From: Streptomyces orinoci
GTDB taxonomy: Bacteria; Actinomycetota; Actinomycetes; Streptomycetales; Streptomycetaceae
Assembly (NCBI RefSeq): GCF_003121295.1
Contig: NZ_PHNC01000010.1
Location: 215,301-279,300 of the forward strand
Direction: 5' to 3'
DNA: 64,000 nucleotides
How positions within the stretch are numbered: position 1 is the first letter of the stretch; every line of letters starts with the position of its first letter. The translations under genes and the position numbers were made by a program. This document shows, piece by piece, positions 28,446-37,469 of this stretch. The notes beneath the pieces are model-generated. The model saw nothing but the letters and a program-made list of their open reading frames with translations, made no database searches and had not been told where the DNA came from.

Positions 28446-29987
28446 TCAACGACAGGTGACCGTCAGGGACTTGAGCAGCGGGATCTCATGCGAAGCCACG
28501 GCGACCTGTTCAGCGTTGCCCGAGGCACCACTGAACGCGACGGACTCGATCTCGTCGATCCAGCGCAGGCCGCCCAGCACCCGGTACACCTCGCCCAGCC
28601 GGATGGCGGTTCCCGGCGCCCGGGACAGGCCCGGTTCGGTGAGCGGGTGGAAATACCGGCGCAGCTCGCGTTCGATGCCCCCCTGCGGGGACCGGGGCAT
28701 TTCCGATGCGACGCATTTCACCTCTACCGTCAGACCGAATTCGCGGACGCCGAATCCTCCGAGTTCGATCCGGTCACCCAACAGCCTGGACCGGTCCAGC
28801 ACATGGGCGGTGTGGGCCAGCAACTCCGCTGAGGGAGTGAGGTCCTTGCCGGTCAGCGGGTGCACGGTGGTGGCGGGAGCGATCAGCACATGGACGTCGA
28901 ACGGCGGTGTGCCGGGCATCGCGTGCACCCGGCCGATGCCGGCCGTGCGTTCGCGGACGATCCGTTCATGGTCGGCCAGGGTGACCGCTCGGCGGGGCGG
29001 CGCGACGCCCTGGGTCAACGCCTGGGTGTGGTCCTGCTCATCGACGCCGCCGTGTGTCGCCTTCTCATTGCTGACCCTGATCTCGCTCCGCGCCTCCTCG
29101 GAGACGAGTTGGCAGATGGCACCCGCCGGTACATTGCCGGATGCGCCCGGCGCGGCGGCGCCCGGCGGGCTGACCTGTACCACGGGCACCGGTGGTGAGC
29201 AGGTCGCCGCGGAGGTCACCACCATGCTCATGGGTTCGGGGAATGTACAGCGGAGCATATGTGCTTCATGGCGGCGTCGGCCGGATCCGTCCCCGAGAAC
29301 CACGGTGTCCCTCTGAGGAGGGATCGAGGCTGTGGTCTGGTCCGTCTTTACGGCCGTGGAGTTCCATCCTCCTTGCCGCCACACTTCCCACTTCGACTCC
29401 GACAAGAGCAGCGGATTGTCACCCGTCAACAGTTGGAGTTCCACCGGGGCCTCGCACGTCGTCAGGAAGATCCGCCATGCACCGGATGCCCCCGTCGCGA
29501 TTTCGTCCACCGAAGCCGTCTCATCGATATTGATGCTGCACAAGGTCCGGCCGCCATCCTGTGTCTGGGTCACCGCCTGCTCGGCGGCCAGGGCAATCAC
29601 TCCGGGCAGGACAACGGGGCGCAGGGTGCCGAAGACCACCGGCGGCTGGTTCTTGGTGCGGACCCGGGTTCCCTTGTCGAGCTGCCGCACCTTCTCGCCC
29701 AGTCCCTGCCGCCGGAACTCCACCTCGCCGTGGGCCGGTTGCGCAGGCCAGGGGGTGATGCCCAGCAGGCGCAGGTACGCCCGCATCCCCGCCTCGGGAA
29801 GCCGGTCGAGCCGGTAGGACAGGTGGTCCACCAGGTAGGCGAAGGCTTCGAGCAGGGCGATGCCCGGATCGGAGACATTGTGGTCGGACCACTGCGGGCA
29901 GCGTTGGCGCAGCCGGCGTTTGGCCTCGTCGACCAGGTTCTGGAAGCGCAGGTCATCGAGGTCCGGAACGGGACCGTGGCCGTTCAT
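28446..29987 (-). CDS. cis11: eCIS baseplate protein (Afp11/Cis11-like, gpJ family)
   Basis: A 513-aa protein. The N-terminus reads LDDLRFQNLVDEAKRRL, then NVSDPGIALLEAFAYLVDHLSYRL, the classic opening of gpJ-like baseplate proteins. Later landmarks are VTLADHERIVRERTAGIGRVHA and IERELRRYFHPLTEPG. It pairs with the larger gpJ-like protein downstream to build the baseplate wedge. The ATG lies one base after the stop of the gp25 gene, so translation is coupled. Confidence 0.9.
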   Translation of the reverse strand: MNGHGPVPDLDDLRFQNLVDEAKRRLRQRCPQWSDHNVSDPGIALLEAFAYLVDHLSYRLDRLPEAGMRAYLRLLGITPWPAQPAHGEVEFRRQGLGEKVRQLDKGTRVRTKNQPPVVFGTLRPVVLPGVIALAAEQAVTQTQDGGRTLCSINIDETASVDEIATGASGAWRIFLTTCEAPVELQLLTGDNPLLLSESKWEVWRQGGWNSTAVKTDQTTASIPPQRDTVVLGDGSGRRRHEAHMLRCTFPEPMSMVVTSAATCSPPVPVVQVSPPGAAAPGASGNVPAGAICQLVSEEARSEIRVSNEKATHGGVDEQDHTQALTQGVAPPRRAVTLADHERIVRERTAGIGRVHAMPGTPPFDVHVLIAPATTVHPLTGKDLTPSAELLAHTAHVLDRSRLLGDRIELGGFGVREFGLTVEVKCVASEMPRSPQGGIERELRRYFHPLTEPGLSRAPGTAIRLGEVYRVLGGLRWIDEIESVAFSGASGNAEQVAVASHEIPLLKSLTVTCR

Positions 29988-29988
29988 C

Positions 29989-30405
29989 TCACCGCCCCGG
30001 GGCGTCATGGCGCGGGACCGTGTAGAAGGGGACCACAAGGGTCCGGGTCTGTCCGTCGGCCCGTACCCGGTAGGTGAGTTCCACACACAGCCGGCCGTCC
30101 TCGCCGGCATCGGTGTCGGTGTGCGCCTCCACGGCGATGACCTCGATACGTGGCTCCCAGCGTTCCAGCGCGGTGCGCACGTCATAGGAGACCCGTCCCG
30201 CGGTGGCCCCGTCGATGGGGTCGAAGACCAAGGCGTACGCCTCACAGCCGAAATCGGGGCGCATGGGCCGCTCACCCGGCACCGTGGTGAGAATGAGCCG
30301 GATGGCCTGCTCGATCTCCGCTACGCCCCGGACCAGTTCGACCCCGCCCGTGTCCCGGACGCGGCGCCCCGGATACGACCATCCGGCACCGATCAGCTTC
30401 TCCAT
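29989..30405 (-). CDS. cis9: eCIS baseplate wedge, gp25/GPW family (Cis9)
   Basis: A 138-aa protein with the gp25-like core: VAEIEQAIRLILTTVPGERPMRPDFGCEAY, followed by ALERWEPRIEV. The phage T4 gp25 protein of this family ties the baseplate to the first sheath ring. The EPR-type motif (WEPRIEV) is conserved. Size is normal for the family. Confidence 0.93.
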   Translation of the reverse strand: MEKLIGAGWSYPGRRVRDTGGVELVRGVAEIEQAIRLILTTVPGERPMRPDFGCEAYALVFDPIDGATAGRVSYDVRTALERWEPRIEVIAVEAHTDTDAGEDGRLCVELTYRVRADGQTRTLVVPFYTVPRHDAPGR

Positions 30406-30441
30406 CGGTCGTCGTCATCCCTTCTCGCTCGGCGAGTTCCC

Positions 30442-32157
30442 TCACTGGATGTCCACGGAGTTCGCCTCGATCCGGACTGATCCCGCCTTGAGGCCGAGTT
30501 CTTCGCCGCCCGCGTCGAGGGTGATTCCCTTGCCGGAGAGGGTGAGTGGGCCTTCGGCCTTGATCTCGACGGTGCCGCCGCTGGTGATGGTGATCGCCGT
30601 CTGCTGCCGGTCGAGGAACACGGTGAGTTTGCCGTCGCCGGTCTCCAGCCGCAGTCCGCGGTCGCCCTCGGCGGCGTCCAGCAGATCGATCCGGTCACCG
30701 GACCGGTCCGCCAGGGAACGGCGGTTGACCTTGCCCGATGAGGCGACCAGCGGCACCTTGGCGTCCGGGCTGGGCTTGTCCTTGCCGTTGTACAGACCGC
30801 CCAGCACAAACGGCCGCTCCAGCCGCCCCTGCTCGAACCCGATGAGCACCTCGTCGCCGACCTCGGGCAGCATCATGCCGCCGCCACCCGCACCGCCCGC
30901 CTGCACGGTGCGCACCCAGTCGGTCTCATAGTTCTTGCCGAGCCAGGGCAGCCGGAGCTTCACCCAGCCCTGGTCGGGGAGTTGGGGGTGTTTGACATTG
31001 CTGACCACGGCGGTGGCGAGCCCGGGCATCTGTCCACTGCCGTGGCCTTCGACACCGCCGGCCTCCTGGGCGGGGTCCGGCCAGGGTGCGCCGTCGCCGA
31101 AGGACAGCCAGGTCTGATAGCCCTTCAGGGGGTCGAAGACATGACGTACCTCGGTGGGTGTGTAGCGACCGGTGAACGGCTCGCCGATCCCGGCCAGCGC
31201 GACGGGGGTTCCGGCCCGTAACCGCGGTGAGAACGAGGCGACGGCTTCCAGTTCGGCGAATCCCGCGGCGACCGAGGCGGCGAGCGAGGCTGCCGCCGAC
31301 TCGGCGTCGGCCTGGGTGCCGACACCCATCGTGGTGACCGTCAGGGTGCGGTCGCCGAAGGAGGATGTGGCGCGGCGTGGTGTGGTGCCAAGGGCCAGCT
31401 CCTTGCTGCCGTCCGCCCGGGCCGTGCCCATCACCTCCTTTTTGCCGGTGACGTCCCACCCGCGTACCTCGACTCGTCCGGCATGCCCGGCGCTGGTGAG
31501 ACAGGCGCGCAGGCTCAGCAGGTTGACGCCGGCGCGCAGCACGTCGGGCCCGTCGGCGCCCCCGCGCCGTGGATCCGGGGCGCCGGTGGCCGGGGCGGGA
31601 CGCCGCAGCGACAGGGTGCCGCTGTCGTCCACGACCACCCGCGTTCCGCTCTGCCGGGCGAGGGCGCGCAGGAAGTCCCAGTCGCTGACGTTGGGTTGGG
31701 TGAGGTGGGTGAACCGGGACCGGGGCCCCTCGGCGGTGCCAGCCCGCAGCCCGGCCCTCCGGGCTACCTGGGAGAGCACCTCCTCGATGCCGACCTCGGC
31801 GTAGGCGGCCACGACCCGTCCCCGGCACAGCCGGTGGGCCCGGTCGAGCGCCTGGATGACGGTGAACGTCCCCGTGCCGTCGATGTCGGTGCGCAGTGCC
31901 GTCACCTCACCGGTGAACAGGCGCACCGGACGGGGCCGGGAGGCGGTGGTGGCCGAGACGGTGAGCCGGGTGCCGAAGGTGATGCCGGTGGCGGAGAGGA
32001 ACCGGTGGCCTGGGTCGCGGAAGCGCAGCCAGGCACAGGCCGGGCGCTCGGTTCCGGTCTGCACATAGCCGTGGTCGAGTTGTGCGGCCCAGGAGGGTTC
32101 CAGCGTGGTGGCTCCCGCCTGGATGCGGAGTTCGGAACCGTAGTCACGCGTGCTCAC
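30442..32157 (-). CDS. cis8: eCIS VgrG-like central spike (Afp8/Cis8-like)
   Basis: A 571-aa protein from a GTG with GGGAG upstream. The N-terminal two thirds form the gp27-like hub (LFTGEVTALRTDIDGTGT, QPNVSDWDFLRALARQSG). An OB-fold follows (VKLRLPWLGKNYETDWVRT, LPEVGDEVLIGFEQG), and the C-terminus is a beta-helix needle (LDRQQTAITITSGGTVEI, LKAGSVRIEANSVDIQ). The order hub, OB-fold and needle is that of eCIS spike proteins, which pierce the target envelope. Confidence 0.93.
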   Translation of the reverse strand: MSTRDYGSELRIQAGATTLEPSWAAQLDHGYVQTGTERPACAWLRFRDPGHRFLSATGITFGTRLTVSATTASRPRPVRLFTGEVTALRTDIDGTGTFTVIQALDRAHRLCRGRVVAAYAEVGIEEVLSQVARRAGLRAGTAEGPRSRFTHLTQPNVSDWDFLRALARQSGTRVVVDDSGTLSLRRPAPATGAPDPRRGGADGPDVLRAGVNLLSLRACLTSAGHAGRVEVRGWDVTGKKEVMGTARADGSKELALGTTPRRATSSFGDRTLTVTTMGVGTQADAESAAASLAASVAAGFAELEAVASFSPRLRAGTPVALAGIGEPFTGRYTPTEVRHVFDPLKGYQTWLSFGDGAPWPDPAQEAGGVEGHGSGQMPGLATAVVSNVKHPQLPDQGWVKLRLPWLGKNYETDWVRTVQAGGAGGGGMMLPEVGDEVLIGFEQGRLERPFVLGGLYNGKDKPSPDAKVPLVASSGKVNRRSLADRSGDRIDLLDAAEGDRGLRLETGDGKLTVFLDRQQTAITITSGGTVEIKAEGPLTLSGKGITLDAGGEELGLKAGSVRIEANSVDIQ

Positions 32158-32163
32158 AGGCGC

Positions 32164-32871
32164 TCAACTCCCTTCTTCCGTCAGGGCCGGGAGGATCAGC
32201 TCGGTTCCGGGCCGGACGCGCAAGGGGTCGTCGATGTCATTGGCTCGTGCGATGGTCCGCCACTCGGCCGGGTCGCCATAGGTGTGCCAGGCGAGGGAGG
32301 CCAGGGTGTCGCCCGCCACCAGACGGTGGGCTCGCAGCGGGGTGGGGATGCCCGATGTGGGGTTCTGCCGGGCGACTTGGCCGCCGACCTCCTCCAGTGC
32401 CACCTGGCAGACCGCCCGCAGCGGGGTGCCATCGCGGTCGAAGAGCGTATAGGTGGCATCGACGCGGGTGACATAGGCGTTGAAGCAGGTGCTACGGGAC
32501 CTGCCCCACTCCAGCCGCACCCAGGGCGGCGAGGGGGCCGACGAGAGGCTGGCGCGGGTCGGTGCGCAGCAGCTCATCAACAACTCGACCTGGCCCTGGA
32601 CCACATGGCCGCGGTCATCGCCCGCGTCGAGGAACAACTCCACGCTCAGCGACCGGGGATCGGCCCCGGCATAGTCCGGCATCTCGGCGGTCTCGGTGCC
32701 ACGCGAGGGCGTCCTGGGGTAGCTGGCCGACCGGCTCAAGCTCAGCCGTTCCGGGTTGAAACTCAGCTTGAGCCGGGCGCGTTGGCGGCCCGGGCCGGTC
32801 CCGCCCCTACCGGGCGGCTCGAACATCACCAGGGCGGCGCGTACGAGTCCGGCGTTGGCCGAGTTCTGCAT
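32164..32871 (-). CDS. cis7: eCIS LysM adaptor protein (Afp7/Cis7-like)
   Basis: A 235-aa protein with GGGGAG seven bases before its ATG. The N-terminal part (FNPERLSLSRSASYPR, then LFLDAGDDRG) matches the tube-spike adaptor family, and the C-terminal 55 residues are a LysM domain (HRLVAGDTLASLAWHTYGDPAEWRTIA...RVRPGTELILP). In eCIS particles this protein links the tube to the spike hub. Only seven bases separate it from the spike gene. Confidence 0.9.
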   Translation of the reverse strand: MQNSANAGLVRAALVMFEPPGRGGTGPGRQRARLKLSFNPERLSLSRSASYPRTPSRGTETAEMPDYAGADPRSLSVELFLDAGDDRGHVVQGQVELLMSCCAPTRASLSSAPSPPWVRLEWGRSRSTCFNAYVTRVDATYTLFDRDGTPLRAVCQVALEEVGGQVARQNPTSGIPTPLRAHRLVAGDTLASLAWHTYGDPAEWRTIARANDIDDPLRVRPGTELILPALTEEGS

Positions 32872-32885
32872 CGCTGTTCTCCCCT

Positions 32886-33317
32886 TCAGGCCGTGACTTC
32901 CAAAAAGCCGTGATGGGCCAGCTCCAGCGTCTCCATGGCGGCCCTGGACTCCTCGGCGCTGAACGACGGCCCCTGCCAGCGAGCCGGTGTCACTCCGTCG
33001 AGCACCCAGCGGGCGAGCGGCTCGCGGTCCGGTTTGAGGGCGACGATCTCCCCGCTGACCCGTACCGGCCGCCGGGCCTGCTGGCTCACCCACTGCCACA
33101 CCCTGGTCGTGTCACGGGTGAGCGGCCGGGTCAAGGTGATGTTGGAGTAGCGGATCCTGGTCGGCAGCTTCCAGATGTGTCCATTGAGGCCGCCTTCCTG
33201 GCGTTCCTCGTACTCCACTTCGCAGCCCAGCCCCTCGCAGCTGGTGAAGGAGCCGAGGAGCAGGGAGCCGATCGTCACTCGGAACAGCACACTGGTCGCG
33301 AACGGATGGTCGGTCAC
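32886..33317 (-). CDS. eCIS tail tube protein, second copy (gp19-like)
   Basis: A 143-aa protein from a GTG at 33317 with GGAGGA seven bases upstream. The sequence FRVTIGSLLLGSFTSCEGLGCEVEYEERQEGG and TRIRYSNITLTRPLT, ending in WQGPSFSAEESRAAMETLELAHHGFLEV, has the fold pattern of gp19-like tube proteins. It shares the general form of the tube gene at 35.4 kb but is clearly diverged. Placed next to the adaptor and spike genes, it probably forms the ring that joins tube and hub, as Afp5 does. Confidence 0.85.
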   Translation of the reverse strand: MTDHPFATSVLFRVTIGSLLLGSFTSCEGLGCEVEYEERQEGGLNGHIWKLPTRIRYSNITLTRPLTRDTTRVWQWVSQQARRPVRVSGEIVALKPDREPLARWVLDGVTPARWQGPSFSAEESRAAMETLELAHHGFLEVTA

Positions 33318-33373
33318 GGCTGGTTCCTCCGGATCGGGCGTGGGATGCCGATGCGTTGGTGCGGCCGCCGGGC

Positions 33374-34804
33374 TCAGGGCGGCACGCGGGTGGTCCGTCC
33401 GGCCCGGGACCGTTCGGTGTGCAGAGCGGCGCGGCTGCGGCGCAGCAGTGGCTGGTGCAGGGCTTCCGCGAGTTCGTCGAGGTGGCAGCGGACGATCTCC
33501 CTGACGATCTCCGCGGCGGTCGGGGCCGGTGTGGTCCGGGGGGACGGCAAGGAGCTCGCACCGTCGTTGCGGTTCTGGTCCCGCGCGAGGGTGACCGGCG
33601 GGAGGCCGGCCGGGAGTTGCGGGGACCGCTGCACGGCGGTTGGGGCGGGTGGGGGCTGGAGCGGCGGTGTCGCGGCGGCCGGTGCCGGGGCTGTGCGGGC
33701 GTGGGTACGGGGCGGGGCGGGGCGCGGTGGGAAGGCCGCATCGGGCCCGGCGGCCGTGCGCTGCACCACGGTGATTGCCGGGTGCGCGGCGGCGGGCGAT
33801 GGCCGGGCTCCGCGGCGCGGCGGGAACGGCTCGGTGCGCATCCGGCCCGGCTGCGGTGACGGCCGGGTCGGGTGAGGGGGCATCGGCAGGGGAACGGTCG
33901 GGGTGTCCCGGACGACCTCGGGGAGCCTCCTGATGCCGGGAAGGGATGCGGCGAGCCGTGGCTCCGAGCACTGCCCCGGGTCCGTGGTCCGGTACTGGTC
34001 AACCAGCCATGGGGTGCCCCTGGGCGGCCGGGCGGTGCGGGGGACAAGCCGCCGTACGACCAGGTCGGTGCCCGGCGGGTGCGCCGGCTTGCCGCCGGTC
34101 GGCTGCGCGGCACCGGCGGCGGTCGGCCGCGGAGCCGTCGCCTGGGCCCCGGGTACGGACGGCGCCCGGGCGGTGCCTGCCGGGCGGTGTGGTTCGCCGC
34201 CGGGCTGGTACGCCGTCGGACCGGCGGCAGTCGGTCGCCGAGCCATCGCCCGGGGCCGGGAAGCCGACAGCGGGCGTTGGATCGGGCGCCCCCGCATGGC
34301 AGCGGGCTTCGTCAACCAGCCTATGACTGAGGGATAGTTGACCCGGACGGCGGGCGGCATCCAGCCCGCTCGCGGGTTTCCGGCTGCGGATCCGAACCCC
34401 GCAGCACGCACCGGTGTCCATGGCGGCCCGGCCAACAACTGCGGTGCGATACAGGGCGGTTGCTGGGCCCGGAGCGGGTTACGGACGGGGCCGGGCGGCC
34501 TTTCGGTGTTGTCGTCGCGGAGCCGTTGAACGGGCCCGCGGCGGACGGACGGCATGCGCGGTACGCTCACCGTCCGCATAGCCGCCGGAGGCAGCGGCAT
34601 CGCCCTGGCTCCGCCGCCATGGTCCGCGGCGGCCGGCTGCCACGCGGTCTCGCCCGCCCCGGCCCTCGGCCGCCGCCTCGGCCGGCGGTCCAGCCTGCCC
34701 AGCACATTCGGAAAGGACGCCAGGCCGTTGCCCGGCCATCGGAAGCGGGCGGCGGACGACGTGAATCCCCGCCGGGTGACCAGCCGTAGGGCCGCCATCG
34801 TCAT
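33374..34804 (-). CDS. Pro/Arg/Ala-rich eCIS operon protein of unknown function
   Basis: A 476-aa protein dominated by Pro, Arg, Ala and Gly, probably unstructured except for the last 70 residues, where TAAEIVREIVRCHLDELAEALHQPLLRR should be helical. It begins six bases after the DUF6760 stop. No transmembrane segment, signal or known domain is visible. Composition alone is weak proof of coding on such GC-rich DNA, but the tight packing between operon genes and the conserved-looking C-terminus support it. It could be a linker or recruitment factor; that is inference. Confidence 0.6.
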   Translation of the reverse strand: MTMAALRLVTRRGFTSSAARFRWPGNGLASFPNVLGRLDRRPRRRPRAGAGETAWQPAAADHGGGARAMPLPPAAMRTVSVPRMPSVRRGPVQRLRDDNTERPPGPVRNPLRAQQPPCIAPQLLAGPPWTPVRAAGFGSAAGNPRAGWMPPAVRVNYPSVIGWLTKPAAMRGRPIQRPLSASRPRAMARRPTAAGPTAYQPGGEPHRPAGTARAPSVPGAQATAPRPTAAGAAQPTGGKPAHPPGTDLVVRRLVPRTARPPRGTPWLVDQYRTTDPGQCSEPRLAASLPGIRRLPEVVRDTPTVPLPMPPHPTRPSPQPGRMRTEPFPPRRGARPSPAAAHPAITVVQRTAAGPDAAFPPRPAPPRTHARTAPAPAAATPPLQPPPAPTAVQRSPQLPAGLPPVTLARDQNRNDGASSLPSPRTTPAPTAAEIVREIVRCHLDELAEALHQPLLRRSRAALHTERSRAGRTTRVPP

Positions 34805-34810
34805 GACCGC

Positions 34811-34969
34811 TCACCCGCCGCCCGGTGCAAGGGAGTTGAGCCTGGCGATCTCGCCCGCATACCACTGGCGTTCCATGTGCGGGAGATCGAGGATCTCCTG
34901 CTGTGACCAGTGGAAGTGGTAGGCGATATACGCGATCTCCGCCCTCAGCCGCTCGGGCGGGTGGGTCAT
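34811..34969 (-). CDS. Small DUF6760-like eCIS/phage protein
   Basis: A 52-aa protein. It reads PPERLRAEIAYIAYHFHWS, then QQEILDLPHMERQWYAGEI, the pattern of the short DUF6760 proteins found after tail-assembly genes in phages and eCIS loci. Its ATG overlaps the stop of the upstream assembly gene (ATGA). The role is unknown; it may be part of the assembly chaperone function, by analogy with the split chaperone genes of phages. Confidence 0.8.
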   Translation of the reverse strand: MTHPPERLRAEIAYIAYHFHWSQQEILDLPHMERQWYAGEIARLNSLAPGGG

Positions 34970-35382
34970 GATTCCCCCAGGCGGTCACCGCCGGAGCCAT
35001 TGACGGCCGTGCCGCAGGAGGGGCAGGAGGCCGGTGCCGCCAAGCCGTTGATCTGCGCATAGAGGTCCTGCAAATGAGCCAGGTCCTGGACGAACAGGCT
35101 TTCCACGATCTCCGGGTATACCGCCGGGAGCGTTCCGAGCCGCACAATGACCAGGCTCAGCAGCACAATTCCCAGATAGGAGGGGTTCTCCCGGACCCGC
35201 TGGTCGACCAGTGGGCCAAGTTCGTCGCGGGCGGTGGCCAGGCGCATCGCCCCTTTGCGGTGGACGGTGCCCCGGTCGTCGATGTATCCGACCGGCAATT
35301 CGAAGTCGAATTCCGTGCGTAATCCGCCGTCTTCGGAACGAGCGGGACCCACGGCGGTTCGCAGGGCGGATGTCTGGTGCAT
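34966..35382 (-). CDS. eCIS tail assembly chaperone-like protein
   Basis: A 138-aa protein: FDFELPVGYIDDRGTVHRKG, ATARDELGPLVDQRV, NPSYLGIVLLSLVIVRLG and FVQDLAHLQDLYAQIN match the Mu gp41-like tail assembly protein family that precedes baseplate genes. The C-terminus has one CPSCG motif, half of a zinc site; a single CxxC pair may bind metal in a dimer. The ATG has GGAG six bases upstream. Confidence 0.8.
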   Translation of the reverse strand: MHQTSALRTAVGPARSEDGGLRTEFDFELPVGYIDDRGTVHRKGAMRLATARDELGPLVDQRVRENPSYLGIVLLSLVIVRLGTLPAVYPEIVESLFVQDLAHLQDLYAQINGLAAPASCPSCGTAVNGSGGDRLGES

Positions 35383-35418
35383 GCGCGGCTCCAGGATCGG
35401 TCGGGCGGAGCGGGGCCT

Positions 35419-35859
35419 TTACTCGACGGTGATGTCCTCGAAGGTGAGGGTGACCTTCTCCGTGGCGGCGGCCGACTGTCCCACGTCCAGGGTGGGTCCC
35501 TCCCACCGGCTCGCCCAGCAGTTGGTGAGCTGGATACGCCGGACCGTCTTCCGGTTGGCGTCCTTCAGCGCGATGGTGACGTTCTCGCGGGCGTGTTCCA
35601 GATCGCCCTTCTCCAGGGTGAGCTTGATCCAGTTGGTGAAGACCTTGCTCTTGTCCAGTCCGCGGGTGATGGTCACCTCGCCGCTCTTGCGCGCTCCGGG
35701 CTGTTTGCGGATCAGCAGATGGCCGGTGGAGGTGATCTGCTTGATCTCCACCACATCCTGTTCCATGGTCAGTCCGCTCACGTCCTGCACCGTTTCCACC
35801 TGGAACTTTCCCAGTTCCAGGCCGAAGGTGAAGGTGACCAGCGCATCGCCGTTCAGCAT
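35419..35859 (-). CDS. cis1: eCIS tail tube protein, main copy (gp19-like)
   Basis: A 146-aa protein: FTFGLELGKFQVETVQDVSG, QITSTGHLLIRKQPG, GEVTITRGLDKSKVF and NCWASRWEGPTLDVGQSAAATEKVTLTFEDITVE are the standard gp19-like tube signature, with the last strand pattern highly typical. This is the likely Hcp-like inner tube of the particle. AAAGGA stands nine bases before the ATG. Confidence 0.93.
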   Translation of the reverse strand: MLNGDALVTFTFGLELGKFQVETVQDVSGLTMEQDVVEIKQITSTGHLLIRKQPGARKSGEVTITRGLDKSKVFTNWIKLTLEKGDLEHARENVTIALKDANRKTVRRIQLTNCWASRWEGPTLDVGQSAAATEKVTLTFEDITVE

Positions 35860-35894
35860 TGCCGTGAGTCCTTTCCCGGGGAGGGGGCCGCGGT

Positions 35895-37430
35895 TCAGCC
35901 GGCGTTCCGGCCGGCGAGCTGGGTGACCTGGAAGTGGACGAACTCGGCCGGCCGGACCGGTGCGATGCCCACATCGCAGATGACATTGCCCGCGAGCACG
36001 GAGGGTTTGAGGTTGTTGGCCTCGTCGCACTTCACGTAGAAGGCCTGGTCGGCGGTGGCTCCCTGGAGGGCTCCCTGCCGCCATAGGTCGGTGAGGAATG
36101 CCGAGACATTGCGGCGGATCGCCGTCCACAACCGCTCGTCATTGGGCTCGAAGACCGCCCACTGGGTGCCCTGGAGAATGGACTCGTCGATGAACGAGAC
36201 CAGTCGGCGCACATTCACATAGCGCCAGTCGGCGTCGGTCTCTTCGGTCAGGGTGCGCGCACCCCAGATCAGGATGCCCCGCTGCGGGAACTGCCTGATG
36301 CAGTTGATGCCGAGGGGGTTGAGCAGCTTTTGCAGGCCATCCGTGACGGGGTACTGCGGTGCGGCCACCGTGACCAGCGCCTCATTGGCGGGGGCCTTGT
36401 GCACACCGCGTTCGTCGTCGACCCGGGCCCATACCCCGGCCACATGGCCGCAGGGCGGCACCAGCAGCGGGCTCGGACCGGAGACCGGGACATGGAGCCA
36501 GGGGTAGTACAGGGCGGCATAGGGGCGAGCCTCCGTGGTGAAGCCGGGGGTCGCGTCGAAATACTGCTCCTTCACCTGGGTCGGCTGGATGTCCGGGGGT
36601 GCGTCGAGGATGGCCATGCGATTGCGCATCGTGTGGCAGTGCCCGGCCATCTTGCTCTGCAGACCACGGTATTTCTGGATGCGCGCCGCGGGGGTCTGCG
36701 CCGTGCCATCGTCGGTGATGGTCCACAGGTCCGGGGCGGCGACGATGGAGACTTCCCGGATGTCCACCAGCGCGGTCAGGGCGTCCTCGAATGCTCCTGC
36801 CACACCCTTGGAGTCGGCGGCATCGATGTTCGCCACGTAGCAGGGGCCGCCTCCGTTGTCGAAGTAGCAGCGCACGGCCTGACGCATGAGCTGGTACTTG
36901 CGCACAACGGCATCGAGGGCGGCGAGATCGGCCCTGAGTGTGGCGAGTGCGGGATCCGGCTTGGGACGGAACGCGCCGGCCTGCGTCTCGTATTCCTTGT
37001 CCCGGGTGTTGGTGTACTTGCCGGTCTCCTTGGCGAAGACGGCGGACACTTTGGTTTTGAGGGAGACGTACTCCTGTTCCCAGTACTGCTTGTCCTTTTC
37101 CAGTGCCTCGTATTTGATTTTTTCGTCCTGCTCGAGCTGCGCCGCCTTCTCGTCATTGGCGGCCAGCTTCGTCATTTCCTTGGCGAGCCGGTCCGCTCGC
37201 TCGGCAGTCGTCCGTAACTGGGCGGCCAAGGCGCACAGTTCGTCGAAGCGGTACTCGAACTTCTCGGTGAACTCCGCCCAGTTCCACACCTTCTCCGGCG
37301 TGCCGGGACCGGCCGGTCCGGTGAAGGTCAGACCGATGAAGGCCGCGACCGACGTCGAGACTCCGGTGATCAGCCGTACGCCGCTGGGAATTTCCCGCAC
37401 CTGGACGCCGGGCGCCTGTGGCGTCGTCAT
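35895..37430 (-). CDS. eCIS sheath protein with a long coiled-coil insertion
   Basis: A 511-aa protein. The ends match the neighbouring sheath: N-terminal PGVQVREIPSGVRLITGVSTSVAAFIG and C-terminal WAVFEPNDERLWTAIRRNVSAFLTDLWRQGALQG. Between FTEKFEY (residue 60) and LMRQAVRCYFDNGG (181) it carries about 120 extra residues, charged and helical (LAKEMTKLAANDEKAAQLEQDE and onward), predicted as a coiled coil; the paralogue has only some ten residues at this place. GGAAGGAG lies eight bases before the ATG. It may form special rings or an outward projection on the sheath. Confidence 0.9.
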   Translation of the reverse strand: MTTPQAPGVQVREIPSGVRLITGVSTSVAAFIGLTFTGPAGPGTPEKVWNWAEFTEKFEYRFDELCALAAQLRTTAERADRLAKEMTKLAANDEKAAQLEQDEKIKYEALEKDKQYWEQEYVSLKTKVSAVFAKETGKYTNTRDKEYETQAGAFRPKPDPALATLRADLAALDAVVRKYQLMRQAVRCYFDNGGGPCYVANIDAADSKGVAGAFEDALTALVDIREVSIVAAPDLWTITDDGTAQTPAARIQKYRGLQSKMAGHCHTMRNRMAILDAPPDIQPTQVKEQYFDATPGFTTEARPYAALYYPWLHVPVSGPSPLLVPPCGHVAGVWARVDDERGVHKAPANEALVTVAAPQYPVTDGLQKLLNPLGINCIRQFPQRGILIWGARTLTEETDADWRYVNVRRLVSFIDESILQGTQWAVFEPNDERLWTAIRRNVSAFLTDLWRQGALQGATADQAFYVKCDEANNLKPSVLAGNVICDVGIAPVRPAEFVHFQVTQLAGRNAG

Positions 37431-37469
37431 CTGGACCACTCCTTCCGGGGTGCGCGGTTCGCGCCGCGC

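Noticed and set aside
26423..28459. A 678-codon open frame on the plus strand
   Set aside because: It lies fully opposite the baseplate gene, whose motifs and operon position are clear; the plus-strand product has no recognisable domain.
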